Origin: Bacteroidota bacterium
GTDB lineage: Bacteria > Bacteroidota > Ignavibacteria > Kryptoniales > JAKASW01
DNA: 64,000 nt
Direction of reading: 5' to 3'
Assembly (NCBI GenBank): GCA_023381615.1
Contig: JAMCQL010000065.1
Coordinates: 1 to 64,000, forward strand
Position 1 is the stretch's first letter. Every line of letters begins with the position of its first letter. The notes below the pieces were generated by a model. The model ran no database searches. It had not been told where the DNA came from and saw only the letters and a list, made by a program, of their open reading frames with translations. The translations under genes were made by a program, and so were the position numbers. Positions 27,860 through 36,845 of the stretch are shown in pieces.

Positions 27860-28768
27860 TCACGACTTTATCAGAGTTGAAAAAATATTATCTAGTGTGG
27901 CGCCTATTTCCTTCAGTGTGGCTCCACTATCGACTTCCTTTCGAACAGCATTGAAAACCGATTCCACTTTGTCCTGCGAGAATTCGGCCGTAACAAAACT
28001 TATTCTATCTCCGAGAACCACCAAATTTTCAGCAACATTAAATCGAGAGACGACAGCAAAAGCTTCTTTGAGATTTCTCGAATGTATTTCATAAACCCGC
28101 AACGCCATTTCCGACGTCAAAGCTGGAACAGTATTGTATCGCAGCAGTTTTCCTTGGTCGAACAAAGCGACCTTGTTGCAGCGCTCTGCTTCGGTTAGAT
28201 ACGGGGTGGCGACAAGAATAGTCATAGAATTCCTCAAGAAAGAAGCCAAGATTAGCCAGAGTTCTCTTCTCGATACGGGATCGACGCCAGTTGTTGGCTC
28301 GTCGAGTATGAGAATTTTTGGCTGGTGGAGGACGGCGCAGCAAATACCCAACTTCTGTCTCATGCCGCCGGAAAGCTGATCGGCAAGGCGATCTTTGAAA
28401 TCACTCAATCGCGCGAACTCGAGAAGTCTCTCTCCACGTTCACGCCAATCTCTGACCTTCCGAATTTTTCCAAAGAATTCAATATTCTCCCAAACCGTCA
28501 AATCGCCGTACGCTTGACTAACCTGCGACAAATAGCCTATGTCTCCTTTCAGTTCCTGTCGATTTTTTGTGAATGTCTTGTCATTGACCACAATAGTTCC
28601 GCTCGTCGGCTGCAAGGCACCTGCAAGCATCCGCAAGAAGGTTGTCTTGCCCGCGCCGTCAGGACCAATCATTCCAACCAATTCTCCCCGTTCGACGGAC
28701 AACGAGACGTCATCAACCGCCGTGAGATCGCCATATTTCTTTACAAGATTTTCTACTTGGATAATCAT
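27860..28768 (-). CDS. ABC exporter ATPase (first of the operon)
   Basis: An ABC ATPase of 302 residues with Walker A GPDGAGKTTF, signature LSGGMRQKLGICCAV, Walker B ILILDEPTTGVDPVS and the switch-region ATPYLTEAERC, where the usual histidine is replaced (ATPYL, not xTHxx). That pattern is the one found in the N-terminal half of YbhF. It therefore likely forms an asymmetric heterodimer with the ATPase at 25497-26417, in which one of the two nucleotide sites may be weak. It lies between the HlyD gene and the tolC-like gene. Confidence 0.92.
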   Translation of the reverse strand: MIIQVENLVKKYGDLTAVDDVSLSVERGELVGMIGPDGAGKTTFLRMLAGALQPTSGTIVVNDKTFTKNRQELKGDIGYLSQVSQAYGDLTVWENIEFFGKIRKVRDWRERGERLLEFARLSDFKDRLADQLSGGMRQKLGICCAVLHQPKILILDEPTTGVDPVSRRELWLILASFLRNSMTILVATPYLTEAERCNKVALFDQGKLLRYNTVPALTSEMALRVYEIHSRNLKEAFAVVSRFNVAENLVVLGDRISFVTAEFSQDKVESVFNAVRKEVDSGATLKEIGATLDNIFSTLIKS

Positions 28769-28775
28769 GTTAGCT

Positions 28776-28828
28776 TTCAGTGGTCAGCTATCAGCAATCG
28801 GCCATTGGCTAACTGCTGAATGCTGATT
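28776..28828. repeat. GCTATCAGC-type low-complexity repeat in an operon spacer
   Basis: The spacer between the HlyD gene and the first ATPase gene consists of reiterated GCTGA/TCAGC words, including CAGCTATCAGCAATCGGC. Nearly the same string (TCAGC, then GGTCAGCAATCGG) occurs inside the UDP-GlcNAc 2-epimerase gene at 45607-45681, where it is translated. No promoter or terminator is evident in it. Confidence 0.6.
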
Positions 28829-28829
28829 G

Positions 28830-29795
28830 CTATTTTGTATAAATTGTTGCGTCAGCGGGCAGGCCGGCCTTCAGATAATTCTCAGGATTTGCGATGGCAA
28901 TTTTCACCGCAAAGACCAGTTTGATACGCTCTTGTTTCGTTTGCACATTCTTGGGAGTAAATTCTGCTGTGGGTGAAATGTAGATCACCTTCCCATCAAA
29001 GGGATGATTCGGCATTCCATCCAAGACCACTTTAGCCTTGTCGCCGAGTCTTATCCTGGCGAGCTCTACCTCACTGACGTAGACGGTCATTTTCATCGTC
29101 CGAAGATTGGAAACAGTGTAGAGTGGAGTCCCGATGCCTGCGTAATCACCCATTTCCATGAGTTTATCAAGCACAGTTGCATTGTCAAACGGACATCTTA
29201 CGTAGGAATGATCGAGAGCAATTCTTGCATAATCCAAAGCTGCTTCCGCCTGTTTCACTCGAGCGGCACTTGCCCGGATTTCTTCCGGTCTTGCGTATTG
29301 ACGAAGTTTTGCCAGTGTTTCCTGAGCAGACTTTAATTGTGCAGATGCGACATCGTACTGTGCTCGCGCAGCATCCATCTGCGACTGCGAGACGCTGTGC
29401 TCACCAAAAAGCTTTTTCGTCCTGTCAAATGCAAGTCTTGTAAGGTTGAAATTTGCCTCCGCCTGTTTGATACCTTCCTCGGCAACTTTCAAGTCTTCGC
29501 TTCTCGCACCTTTGACCAGCAAATCATATTGCTGCTGAGCTATTTCGAGAGCAGCCTTCGCCTGGTTGACTTGCTGGACGAGCGACTCATGATCGATCTC
29601 GGCTAATGTGTCACCTTTCCCGGCAACCGAACCCTCTTCGTAGTTCATCTTGATGATGCGTCCTGGGACTTGCGCCGCAATAGAACTCTCAGTCGCTTCG
29701 ATCGTGCCAGTGGCGGTCACGGAGGTTTTTTCTGAATTCGACCCGCAGCCAACCAAAACGACTGCAATAAGTGGAATAATAGCTAATCTCTTCAT
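28830..29795 (-). CDS. HlyD-family periplasmic adaptor lipoprotein
   Basis: A membrane fusion protein of 321 residues that links an inner-membrane exporter to a TolC-type channel. Its signal peptide ends in the lipobox VLVGC, so it is probably a lipoprotein anchored at residue C17. A biotinyl/lipoyl half-domain (ATGTIEATESSIAAQVPGRI) and a long coiled coil with heptads follow (about residues 65-190, AKAALEIAQQQYDLL and AKAALDYA-like repeats), then a second half-lipoyl and a beta-barrel. Closest in plan to E. coli YbhG. One base separates it from the regulator stop. Confidence 0.92.
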   Translation of the reverse strand: MKRLAIIPLIAVVLVGCGSNSEKTSVTATGTIEATESSIAAQVPGRIIKMNYEEGSVAGKGDTLAEIDHESLVQQVNQAKAALEIAQQQYDLLVKGARSEDLKVAEEGIKQAEANFNLTRLAFDRTKKLFGEHSVSQSQMDAARAQYDVASAQLKSAQETLAKLRQYARPEEIRASAARVKQAEAALDYARIALDHSYVRCPFDNATVLDKLMEMGDYAGIGTPLYTVSNLRTMKMTVYVSEVELARIRLGDKAKVVLDGMPNHPFDGKVIYISPTAEFTPKNVQTKQERIKLVFAVKIAIANPENYLKAGLPADATIYTK

Positions 29796-29796
29796 T

Positions 29797-30393
29797 TTAC
29801 TTTTTTCTTCCTTTCTCAGTGAGGATGCCCTCCGTGAAAATCCTGAAAATTTGCTTGGGAATTACTTCTTCTGTGACAGGATGCTTTGCAAGGAAATCTG
29901 AATTTAAAAGTTCTTTGGCTGCCCCCAAGTAAGCCATTGTAAATACATCGACATCAATGTCTTTTCTAATCACGCCGTTCTTCTGCCCATCCTTTAGGAC
30001 GCTTGAGGCAACCTTGGTGATAAAATAGGTTACCATCGCCTGGATTTTCTTTGACACTGAAGGGACGCTGTGTATGACGTCTGCTATAAGCCTTTGCCAT
30101 TTTGCATCAACAAATCCTGGAAACATTTCCGCGACCATGCGAATCCTCTCATCCGCCGGCCCAGTATGAGACAGCAGAGCTTTAAAAACTTCCTCCGCGC
30201 GTTTAAGGCGTTGATTCACAATTTCTTCAAGGATGATCTCTTTGCTTGCAAAATATTTGTATACAGTCTTTTTGCTTATAGCGAGTTCGGAGGCAATCTC
30301 ATTCATAGTCACCTTCTTGAAGCCATGCTCGGCGAATTTCTCATACGCGAGATCAAGAATCGCTTGGCGGATATCATTACCATTCGGTACCAT
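29797..30393 (-). CDS. TetR-family repressor of the efflux operon
   Basis: A TetR-type regulator with the N-terminal helix-turn-helix KVTMNEIASELAISKKTVYKYFASKEIIL (split here: MNEIASELAISKKTVYKYF) and an all-alpha ligand domain. I choose ATG 30393 (MVPNGNDIRQAIL), which gives the short pre-helix tail usual for the family; ATG 30423 and TTG 30429 are in frame upstream. The region 30392-30423 between the candidate starts is a perfect palindrome that could be its operator. As the first gene of the efflux operon it probably represses the whole unit, as CecR does for ybhGFSR. Confidence 0.88.
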   Translation of the reverse strand: MVPNGNDIRQAILDLAYEKFAEHGFKKVTMNEIASELAISKKTVYKYFASKEIILEEIVNQRLKRAEEVFKALLSHTGPADERIRMVAEMFPGFVDAKWQRLIADVIHSVPSVSKKIQAMVTYFITKVASSVLKDGQKNGVIRKDIDVDVFTMAYLGAAKELLNSDFLAKHPVTEEVIPKQIFRIFTEGILTEKGRKK

Positions 30394-30423
30394 GGAAACT
30401 AATTTAGTATTATCAGTTTCCAT
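30392..30423 (-). promoter_or_regulatory. candidate TetR operator with overlapping promoter
   Basis: Two perfect 9-base arms, ATGGAAACT and AGTTTCCAT, are separated by 14 bases. On the minus strand TTGACA (30429-30424) is followed, after 17 bases, by TAAATT (30406-30401). That makes a plausible -35/-10 pair whose -10 box lies inside the palindrome. Transcription would begin next to ATG 30393, leaving a very short leader. A repressor on this site would block its own promoter. Confidence 0.5.
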
Positions 30424-30481
30424 TGTCAAGAGACGTCAAACTTTTTTCATAAAAGCAGCACAGGTTCTAAAGAAGGAGAGG

Positions 30482-32467
30482 TTAACTAAGTGAGAGAGGC
30501 CGCTTGATCAATTGCAAGAAGCTCTTGGCAATTATTTCAATGTCCAGCCAAATGGACTGGTTTCTTGCGTAATAGATATACAGCTTATCCACCTCTTCCG
30601 GTGAAAGCGACTGCCCGCGATTGAGCTGTACCACCCCGGTTATGCCCATCTTTCCGAAAATCTCATCACTTCCCTGCGGATAGTATTCTGAGCGGCCAAC
30701 TGCCGACCATTTGCCGTCCAAGACATCGGGTAATTTTCTAAACACTCTGCGCACTGCGCTGTCTTTTCTCAAGAGCACGACCGGAGAAAGGACAATCATC
30801 CCTATGAGCGCAAACAAAACATCAAAGAACCTCTTCACGACTCTGCTGCGGGTTCTGTTTATATTGTAGTCAATATCCACGAAAGGAACATCAGCCAATC
30901 CGTCAACATACGTTTTGCCAATAATGACGTCCATCGTGTCAGGCACAAGTTTGAAATTGACTGCAGGGCTCTTCACGCTTGCGACTGCCTGCAGCACCTG
31001 AGAATAAGAAATCTTTCCGGAAGCAAACACGACATCATCGATCTTGCGTTCGCGCACAACTTTCGGAAGATCAGCCAAAGTTCCTAACACTTTTATTCCC
31101 AGCACGCGTGTTTCGCCCGGCGCATCCTCAGAAATAATTCCAACGATATCGTAGCCCATCGAAATCTTTCCGCGGATTTTTTTGATCAGTTCCACTGCCT
31201 TCTCGTCCATTCCTACTACGATAGTTCTCCTTCCAAAAACCGGATGCCGGGGCGTTCCGACAGAATTCTTCAATTGATAGATCAGCCGCCAGCCCGGAAT
31301 TACCAGTATCATTATCAAACTTGCGATGAGAACTATAAATCGCGAAAATGCAAACTGCTTGAAGAAATAGGTCAGCGATGAAAATAAAAGAAAAGTCAAG
31401 AGGGTTGTAAGGAACGAGAGCCTGAAAGAAAACTTGTTCTCGCCATAAATTCCGAGACCGATGCCAAACAAAACCAGCACTAATCCCGGAGCCATGTAAA
31501 AATATGGACGGCCGTAACTCGGTATCGCATAAATCTTATGCGTCCTCAGGAATTCTCCAATGAACATCGCCGCGACACTCACCGCAAAGTCCACTATCAC
31601 CGGAGAAATATTTTTGAGCAATGCAAAGAAAGCCTGTGACTGTCGGTTCAAAAGTATCGCCAATCTCAGTAATCGGGAGAGAAACGAATTCGCGCCATAT
31701 CGCTTCCCAACAAAAATGCTCATCGCGCGATAGAACTCGAAAGTCCGGTTTATATTGCTTCTTCTGGTACTTTCTCCTTTGAAATGAATCACACTGGTCT
31801 TGGGATTATAGTAGACTTTATACCCCGCTTGTTTGATCCTGAAACATAAATCGATGTCTTCCCCATACATGAAATAATCTTCATCAAATCCGCCAGCTTC
31901 TTGAAAATTTTTTCGCGGGATAAACATGAAGCTTCCGCTGATCGCGTCGACCTCATGCACTTCCTCGGGATTGAGATAAGTCAGATTGTAACGACCGAAT
32001 AATTTGCTCTTCGGAAACAACGCGCTCAATCCGAGAATTTTCGTGAGCGCAACCCAAGGCGTCGGAAAGCTTCTTCGACAAGCTTTCTGCAGTGTTCCGT
32101 CCGCATTCAGTATTTTACAGCCGGCGGCTCCGGCATCGGGATACTGCGAATAAAACGCAAGCATCTCTTTCACTGTGCTTTCCTCAACGATCGAATCAGG
32201 ATTAATTAGCAGCAAATACTCGCCTGTGGCTGCCTTTACTGCCTGGTTATTCGCTTTGCCAAAACCTACGTTAGTTCGGTTCTCAATTAAATTTACTTCA
32301 GGAAAATCTCTCCTTACGAAATCGATCGTGTCATCATCGGATGAATTGTCGACGATAATAATTTCAGAAGTTATTCCTTCAAGCGCACGACGCAGCGATG
32401 CTAACAAGTTTTCGAGAAAACCGCGAACATTATAGCTCACGATTATTACGGAAACTTTAGGCATCAA
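30482..32467 (-). CDS. GT2 glycosyltransferase fused to a degenerate sugar-phosphate transferase
   Basis: A 661-residue fusion. Residues about 1-260 are a GT2 domain of the rhamnosyltransferase type: SVIIVSYNVRGFLENLL, IIVDNSSDDDTIDF, the DxD-like LLINPDSIV and the DEDYFMYGEDIDLCFR motif. Four or five membrane helices follow, then a Rossmann domain as in priming polyprenyl glycosylphosphotransferases (VVGMDEKAVELIKKI), then KRFFDVLFALIGMIVLSPVV. The catalytic KFRSM and DEVPQ blocks of the transferase are missing; only its tail (GITGVVQL, then SIWLDIEIIAKSF) remains. The GT2 part should be active, the C-terminal part probably not. It is the last gene of the polysaccharide locus. Confidence 0.85.
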   Translation of the reverse strand: MMPKVSVIIVSYNVRGFLENLLASLRRALEGITSEIIIVDNSSDDDTIDFVRRDFPEVNLIENRTNVGFGKANNQAVKAATGEYLLLINPDSIVEESTVKEMLAFYSQYPDAGAAGCKILNADGTLQKACRRSFPTPWVALTKILGLSALFPKSKLFGRYNLTYLNPEEVHEVDAISGSFMFIPRKNFQEAGGFDEDYFMYGEDIDLCFRIKQAGYKVYYNPKTSVIHFKGESTRRSNINRTFEFYRAMSIFVGKRYGANSFLSRLLRLAILLNRQSQAFFALLKNISPVIVDFAVSVAAMFIGEFLRTHKIYAIPSYGRPYFYMAPGLVLVLFGIGLGIYGENKFSFRLSFLTTLLTFLLFSSLTYFFKQFAFSRFIVLIASLIMILVIPGWRLIYQLKNSVGTPRHPVFGRRTIVVGMDEKAVELIKKIRGKISMGYDIVGIISEDAPGETRVLGIKVLGTLADLPKVVRERKIDDVVFASGKISYSQVLQAVASVKSPAVNFKLVPDTMDVIIGKTYVDGLADVPFVDIDYNINRTRSRVVKRFFDVLFALIGMIVLSPVVLLRKDSAVRRVFRKLPDVLDGKWSAVGRSEYYPQGSDEIFGKMGITGVVQLNRGQSLSPEEVDKLYIYYARNQSIWLDIEIIAKSFLQLIKRPLSLS

Positions 32468-32469
32468 AT

Positions 32470-33192
32470 TTACCTCAGTCTCAAAAATCTTAAGATTCTT
32501 CCGACACCAAGTATCAAGACAATTTTCACGGCTTCGAAGACTATCTTCTTCGACATCTTGCTAACACCCACTCGCCGTTCCGTAAACACGATAGGCACTT
32601 CCACAATCTTGAAACCTCGACGGTAAGCCCGCACGTTCATCTCTACCTGAAAGGCATATCCGTTCGAGCGAATACCCTCCAAGCTTATGGACTTTAATAC
32701 TTCGATCCTAAATGCTTTGAAACCGCTCGTCATGTCGTTCACCGGCACACCGGTTACAACGCGTGCAAAGATGTTACCACCGTAGCTTAGCAAAAGCCGC
32801 TTCATTGGCCAATTCAGCACAGAAACGCCGAAAGCGTACCGGGAACCGATTGCGACATCTGCTTGAGATAAAGCCTGCTTAAATTTTGGAATTTCTTCCG
32901 GCTCGTGCGAAAGGTCTGCATCCATTTCCACGACACAATCATAACCGTTTTCTATAGCATACTTGAATCCGGCGACGTATGCTGTCCCAAGCCCGGCTTT
33001 GTTCTGGCGTGTCAAGAGGTGTACACGAGTGTCGGTCTTGGCAATACCCTCAACAATTTTCGACGTACCGTCAGGAGAATTGTCATCTACGATTAGAATC
33101 TCGGTTTCGGTATTTGAGTTTAATACCTTCAATATGACCGAATTAATATTCTCTGCTTCGTTGAAGGTCGGAATGATAACGAGTGTTCGCAT
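32470..33192 (-). CDS. polyprenol monophosphomannose synthase-like GT2
   Basis: A GT2 enzyme of 240 residues resembling dolichol/polyprenol-phosphate mannose synthases: MRTLVIIPTFNEAENI, ILIVDDNSPDGTSKIV, DCVVEMDADLSHEPEEI and IGSRYAFG. It lacks C-terminal membrane anchors except a weak hydrophobic end. I take ATG 33192 as the start because it aligns with the family N-terminus and lies two bases past the aminotransferase stop; the longer frame from 33237 would run inside that gene. It would make a lipid-linked sugar donor for glycan or protein modification. Confidence 0.88.
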   Translation of the reverse strand: MRTLVIIPTFNEAENINSVILKVLNSNTETEILIVDDNSPDGTSKIVEGIAKTDTRVHLLTRQNKAGLGTAYVAGFKYAIENGYDCVVEMDADLSHEPEEIPKFKQALSQADVAIGSRYAFGVSVLNWPMKRLLLSYGGNIFARVVTGVPVNDMTSGFKAFRIEVLKSISLEGIRSNGYAFQVEMNVRAYRRGFKIVEVPIVFTERRVGVSKMSKKIVFEAVKIVLILGVGRILRFLRLR

Positions 33193-33193
33193 G

Positions 33194-34294
33194 CTACTTA
33201 CCAAAATAGTTTTTGATGCTCGTCGTGATGAATTCAACCTCCTCCTCTTTCAGGTGTGGATGCATTGGAAGAGAAAGGACTTCTTGCGACAATTTTTCTG
33301 ACACAGGAAAATCGCCTTTCTTATATCCGGCATATTGATACGCCTTTTGGAGATGCAATGGAACAGGATAATAAATCGCGGAAGGTATGCCAAGTTCTTT
33401 CAGGTAATCAAAAAGTTTGTCGCGCTGACCGGTTCGAATTGTATACTGATGAAAGATGTGCTTCCTGTCCGGAAATGTACCTGGCGTAATGACATCGCCG
33501 CACAACCTTTCTGTGTACATCCCGCCAAATTTTGAACGCAATTCATTATATCTGTCAAGATGTTTGAGCTTCACACGAAGAATGGCGGCCTGGATCGAAT
33601 CGAGCCGGCTGTTCACGCCGATGTAGTCGTGATAGTATTTCTTTTCGGAACCGTGAGAAGCAATCGCGCGAATCTTTGAGGCAAGCGCGTCGTCGTTTGT
33701 GAAAACCATTCCGCCATCGCCGTAAGCCCCCAAGTTTTTGCTTGGGAAGAAACTCACGCACCCGATTTTTCCGAAACTGCAAACTTTCCTGCCCCTATAT
33801 TCTGCGCCAAACGCCTGAGCAGCATCCTCAACTATCGGAATTCCTTTTGATTCAGATATCTTGAGCAGTTCTTCCATATCTGCCGGTAAACCATACAGGT
33901 GGACAGGAACAATTGCTTTGGTACTCTTCGTGATTTTTCTCTCAACATCTTTTGGATCGATATTGAAACTTTCCTCGCGAATGTCGGCAAACACCGTCTT
34001 CGCACCGAGGAGCGCCGCGACTTCGGCGGTTGCAACAAATGTGAATGGTGTTGTAACAACTTCATCGCCAGGGCCGACGCCAAGCGCCATGAGAGAAATT
34101 TGCAGCGCGTCGGTTCCGTTCCCGCAGGCGATCGCATGCTTTACGCCGACATAACTTGCCAACTCCTTTTCCAGCTCTTTTACATCCGGTCCAAGAATAA
34201 ATTGACCCAAATCGAGAACCTTGTGAATTGAATCGTCAATTTCGTTTTTCAATTCTTGGTATTGTCTTAATAAATCAACCATTTGAATTTTCAT
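33194..34294 (-). CDS. DegT/DnrJ/EryC1/StrS sugar aminotransferase
   Basis: A PLP-dependent nucleotide-sugar aminotransferase of 366 residues. The N-terminal LDLGQFILGPDVKELEKELA, HAIACGNGTDALQISL, the PLP-contacting VEDAAQAFGA and the lysine in SFFPSKNLGAYGDGG are family hallmarks. It transfers an amino group to a 3- or 4-keto sugar, producing amino sugars such as those of O-antigens (WbpE/WlbC-like). It starts one base before the end of the priming transferase gene and fits the neighbouring nucleotide-sugar dehydrogenase and epimerase. Confidence 0.94.
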   Translation of the reverse strand: MKIQMVDLLRQYQELKNEIDDSIHKVLDLGQFILGPDVKELEKELASYVGVKHAIACGNGTDALQISLMALGVGPGDEVVTTPFTFVATAEVAALLGAKTVFADIREESFNIDPKDVERKITKSTKAIVPVHLYGLPADMEELLKISESKGIPIVEDAAQAFGAEYRGRKVCSFGKIGCVSFFPSKNLGAYGDGGMVFTNDDALASKIRAIASHGSEKKYYHDYIGVNSRLDSIQAAILRVKLKHLDRYNELRSKFGGMYTERLCGDVITPGTFPDRKHIFHQYTIRTGQRDKLFDYLKELGIPSAIYYPVPLHLQKAYQYAGYKKGDFPVSEKLSQEVLSLPMHPHLKEEEVEFITTSIKNYFGK

Positions 34295-35709
34295 TACGCA
34301 TGTCCCTTTCCAGATAGCATATGTATAACCGTGTTCAAAGCAATTTTAAAATCCATTCGAAGCGACATATTCTCAATGTAGAACAAGTCATATTGCAGCT
34401 TTATCTTCACGTCATCAATACTCTGATCATAAGAGTGTTTGATCTGTGCCCAGCCTGTGATGCCCGGCTTTACCTTCAATCTCCTTTTGTAGAGCGGAAT
34501 TTCTTTTGCAAGTTGTTCGACAAAAAAGGGACGCTCCGGCCTTGGACCCACTAAACTCATGTCGCCTTTTAGCACATTGATGAATTGGGGGACTTCATCA
34601 AGATGAAGTTTTCTCAAGATTCTTCCAAGTCGAGTTATGCGCGAATCATTTTTGTCTGCCCATGTCGGACCGGTGATTTTCTCGGCATTCTGGTACATCG
34701 ATCGAAATTTATAAAGTGTGAAAGTCTTCCCGTCTTTGCCTACCCTGTCCTGTTTGTAAATTGCAGACCCTCTCGATTCAAGTTTCAGGACTAAAGCAAT
34801 GATAAACCATAATGGCAAACCGACCACAAGCACCGCCAGCGAAAATAGAACATCAATAGTGCGTTTCGTCGCCTCTTCCCACGGCTGCATAATCTGAGGC
34901 ATGACCTCGATAAGCGGAAAGCCGTAAAGCTGGGAAACACGTGCTTGACCGCTTACGGCGTCATAGAGATCGGGAACCATTTTAACGGAAACATTCTCAC
35001 CATTCATTCTCGATAAAATATCAAAAAGCCCCTCTCTCTCATTTTCCTCAAGTGCAATAATAATTTCTTGCGCATCTGAATTCTTGATGGCTGTTTCCAA
35101 CTGATTCACTTCTGCCACTATCGGCGCCGGCAGGATATCACCAGAGACTTCTTTTATCCGCACAAATCCAACAGGTCTATATCCAAGAGCTTTATATTTG
35201 AGAGTCAAATTATATACATCAACAGCTCTCTTACCTGCTCCTACGATGAGCGCATTTTGCAGGCCAAAACCTTTGATCAAGAGATTACGCTGTACCGTCC
35301 TAAGAACGACTCGCATACCCCCAGCAAACAAAACGATGAGTGCCCAATAGATAACAATGAGCAGTCTGAAGTGAGGAATTCTACCGTTGGTTGCGTCATC
35401 GAAGAAGATTGCGAAGAAAAGGATTATGATCGCAACAGTCGAAGCCTTGGCGATCGTGGCAAACTCGTCGAACCGTGAGTGCAGCCGGGAATATCTGTAA
35501 AGTCCCCAGAACCAGAAAACAAACATTACGAATATCGAGAGAGTGATCAGAGGGCCCCAAAAGTCTGGAACAGCGATTACACGGAAAAGACCGCTATGGA
35601 CACGGATATAGTAATAAATGGAGTTGGCAAGTGCCAAGGAAAGAAAATCCGCAAACAACAGCAAAACTGGTTCGCCGTGTTTCGTCTTTAGTCTCTCGAA
35701 ACTTCCCAC
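34294..35709 (-). CDS. priming polyprenyl glycosylphosphotransferase
   Basis: An initiating enzyme of 471 residues that transfers sugar-1-phosphate to undecaprenyl phosphate (WbaP/WbaZ type). It has four to five N-terminal helices, a Rossmann domain (ALIVGAGKRAVDVYNL) and the complete catalytic domain: KRTIDVLFSLAVLVVGLPLW, YKQDRVGKDGKTFTLYKFRSM, LDEVPQFINVLKGDMSLVGPRPE and KPGITGWAQI. This is the intact primer of the locus, in contrast to the degenerate copy at 30.5 kb. Its start overlaps the upstream GT2 gene by 22 bases. Confidence 0.95.
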   Translation of the reverse strand: MGSFERLKTKHGEPVLLLFADFLSLALANSIYYYIRVHSGLFRVIAVPDFWGPLITLSIFVMFVFWFWGLYRYSRLHSRFDEFATIAKASTVAIIILFFAIFFDDATNGRIPHFRLLIVIYWALIVLFAGGMRVVLRTVQRNLLIKGFGLQNALIVGAGKRAVDVYNLTLKYKALGYRPVGFVRIKEVSGDILPAPIVAEVNQLETAIKNSDAQEIIIALEENEREGLFDILSRMNGENVSVKMVPDLYDAVSGQARVSQLYGFPLIEVMPQIMQPWEEATKRTIDVLFSLAVLVVGLPLWFIIALVLKLESRGSAIYKQDRVGKDGKTFTLYKFRSMYQNAEKITGPTWADKNDSRITRLGRILRKLHLDEVPQFINVLKGDMSLVGPRPERPFFVEQLAKEIPLYKRRLKVKPGITGWAQIKHSYDQSIDDVKIKLQYDLFYIENMSLRMDFKIALNTVIHMLSGKGHA

Positions 35710-36845
35710 TTTGTCCCTTGTATCTTAAAGATTGCCTTGATGAACCCAACGAATAGTGCAGCGTTAGCTGAAACGAAATATCCAATGTGTGCAAAAATTG
35801 GGATATTCTTATTTAACAATAACCCGATGGTGCCAATTAATGCCGCCAAATAGAAGCTTATTTGCATCAACATCGTAAAATATAAAAACCCACCGTGAGA
35901 AACGAGAAACAAGTTTGAGAAGAATGCCAGAAGAAGAAAATGTGGGACAAACCATCTAAATATTTTGTGAGACCACATGGCATAAGCAACGAAACCACGG
36001 GAAGGATTTAGCAACGGCTTTACTATCCTTAACGCATTAAAATCTTGAGCACCTATCCTGACCTTCCTCTTGAATTCACTCACGAAGTTTCCCGATTCTT
36101 CAAACGCCAATGCGCTTGGCTCATAAATGAACTCATATCCTTTTTCAATTATCTTCAAAGGCAACACGAAATCATCGGCGATCGGAAATTTAGTTTCAAA
36201 GGGAACGAAGCAACTCTTGCGGACTGCATATATACCGCCATTCGCGCCCAAAGCTGCTCCCCTGTTTCCTTCCAGTTCTTTAAGCAAGCTCTCGAACCTC
36301 CAGTACAATGACTCCACAGCCGAGCCCACAGCTATCTTGCTTGACCTAAGCACCAGTCTTCCACAGACTCCACCGACAGATCTGCTCTCGAAATGTTTGA
36401 CGAGGTTGTTAAGAGCATTATTATCAAGCTCCGTGTTAGCATCCGTGAAGAGGAGTATCTCTCCTCCAGCAAGTTCAGCAAGTTCGTTCAACACAGCAAC
36501 CTTTCCTCGTCTCTCAGGGAAATCGTACAACTTGAGTCGTGGAATATTACGACACCTGACTATCTCCGCAGTTCTGTCTTGTGCTCCGTCAACGCCAATC
36601 AAGAACTCAATCAAGGTGGTAGGATAATTAATTTGTGCAATGTTTGAAATTTTCGCATCGATCTCTTTTTCTTCATTGTAGGCAGATACGAGTATCGAGA
36701 CTTTTGGCAAATTACCCGCCCAAATGGCTTCATCCTGCCTCGCGTTATTTTTGCTCAATAGAATAAGAGACAATGGATAGATCACGTAACTATGAAGAAG
36801 CATGAAAAAGCAAATCCAGAAAACGGCTTGAAGGACCATTATCAT
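35688..36845 (-). CDS. membrane-anchored GT2 glycosyltransferase
   Basis: A processive-type GT2 protein of 385 residues. One N-terminal helix is followed by the catalytic domain (KVSILVSAYNEEKEIDAKI, LIGVDGAQDRT, ILLFTDANTELD, FPIADDFVLPLKI) and two to three C-terminal helices (residues about 295-375). The Arg in the C-terminal KRKVRIGAQDFN corresponds to the QxxRW-type region in modified form. It is part of the polysaccharide locus and overlaps genes on both sides. Sugar specificity is unknown. Confidence 0.88.
   Translation of the reverse strand: MIMVLQAVFWICFFMLLHSYVIYPLSLILLSKNNARQDEAIWAGNLPKVSILVSAYNEEKEIDAKISNIAQINYPTTLIEFLIGVDGAQDRTAEIVRCRNIPRLKLYDFPERRGKVAVLNELAELAGGEILLFTDANTELDNNALNNLVKHFESRSVGGVCGRLVLRSSKIAVGSAVESLYWRFESLLKELEGNRGAALGANGGIYAVRKSCFVPFETKFPIADDFVLPLKIIEKGYEFIYEPSALAFEESGNFVSEFKRKVRIGAQDFNALRIVKPLLNPSRGFVAYAMWSHKIFRWFVPHFLLLAFFSNLFLVSHGGFLYFTMLMQISFYLAALIGTIGLLLNKNIPIFAHIGYFVSANAALFVGFIKAIFKIQGTKWEVSRD

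Noticed and set aside
36127..36627. 166-codon open frame opposite a GT2 gene
   Set aside because: Serine/proline-rich antisense frame with no motif; the GT2 frame has all family motifs.
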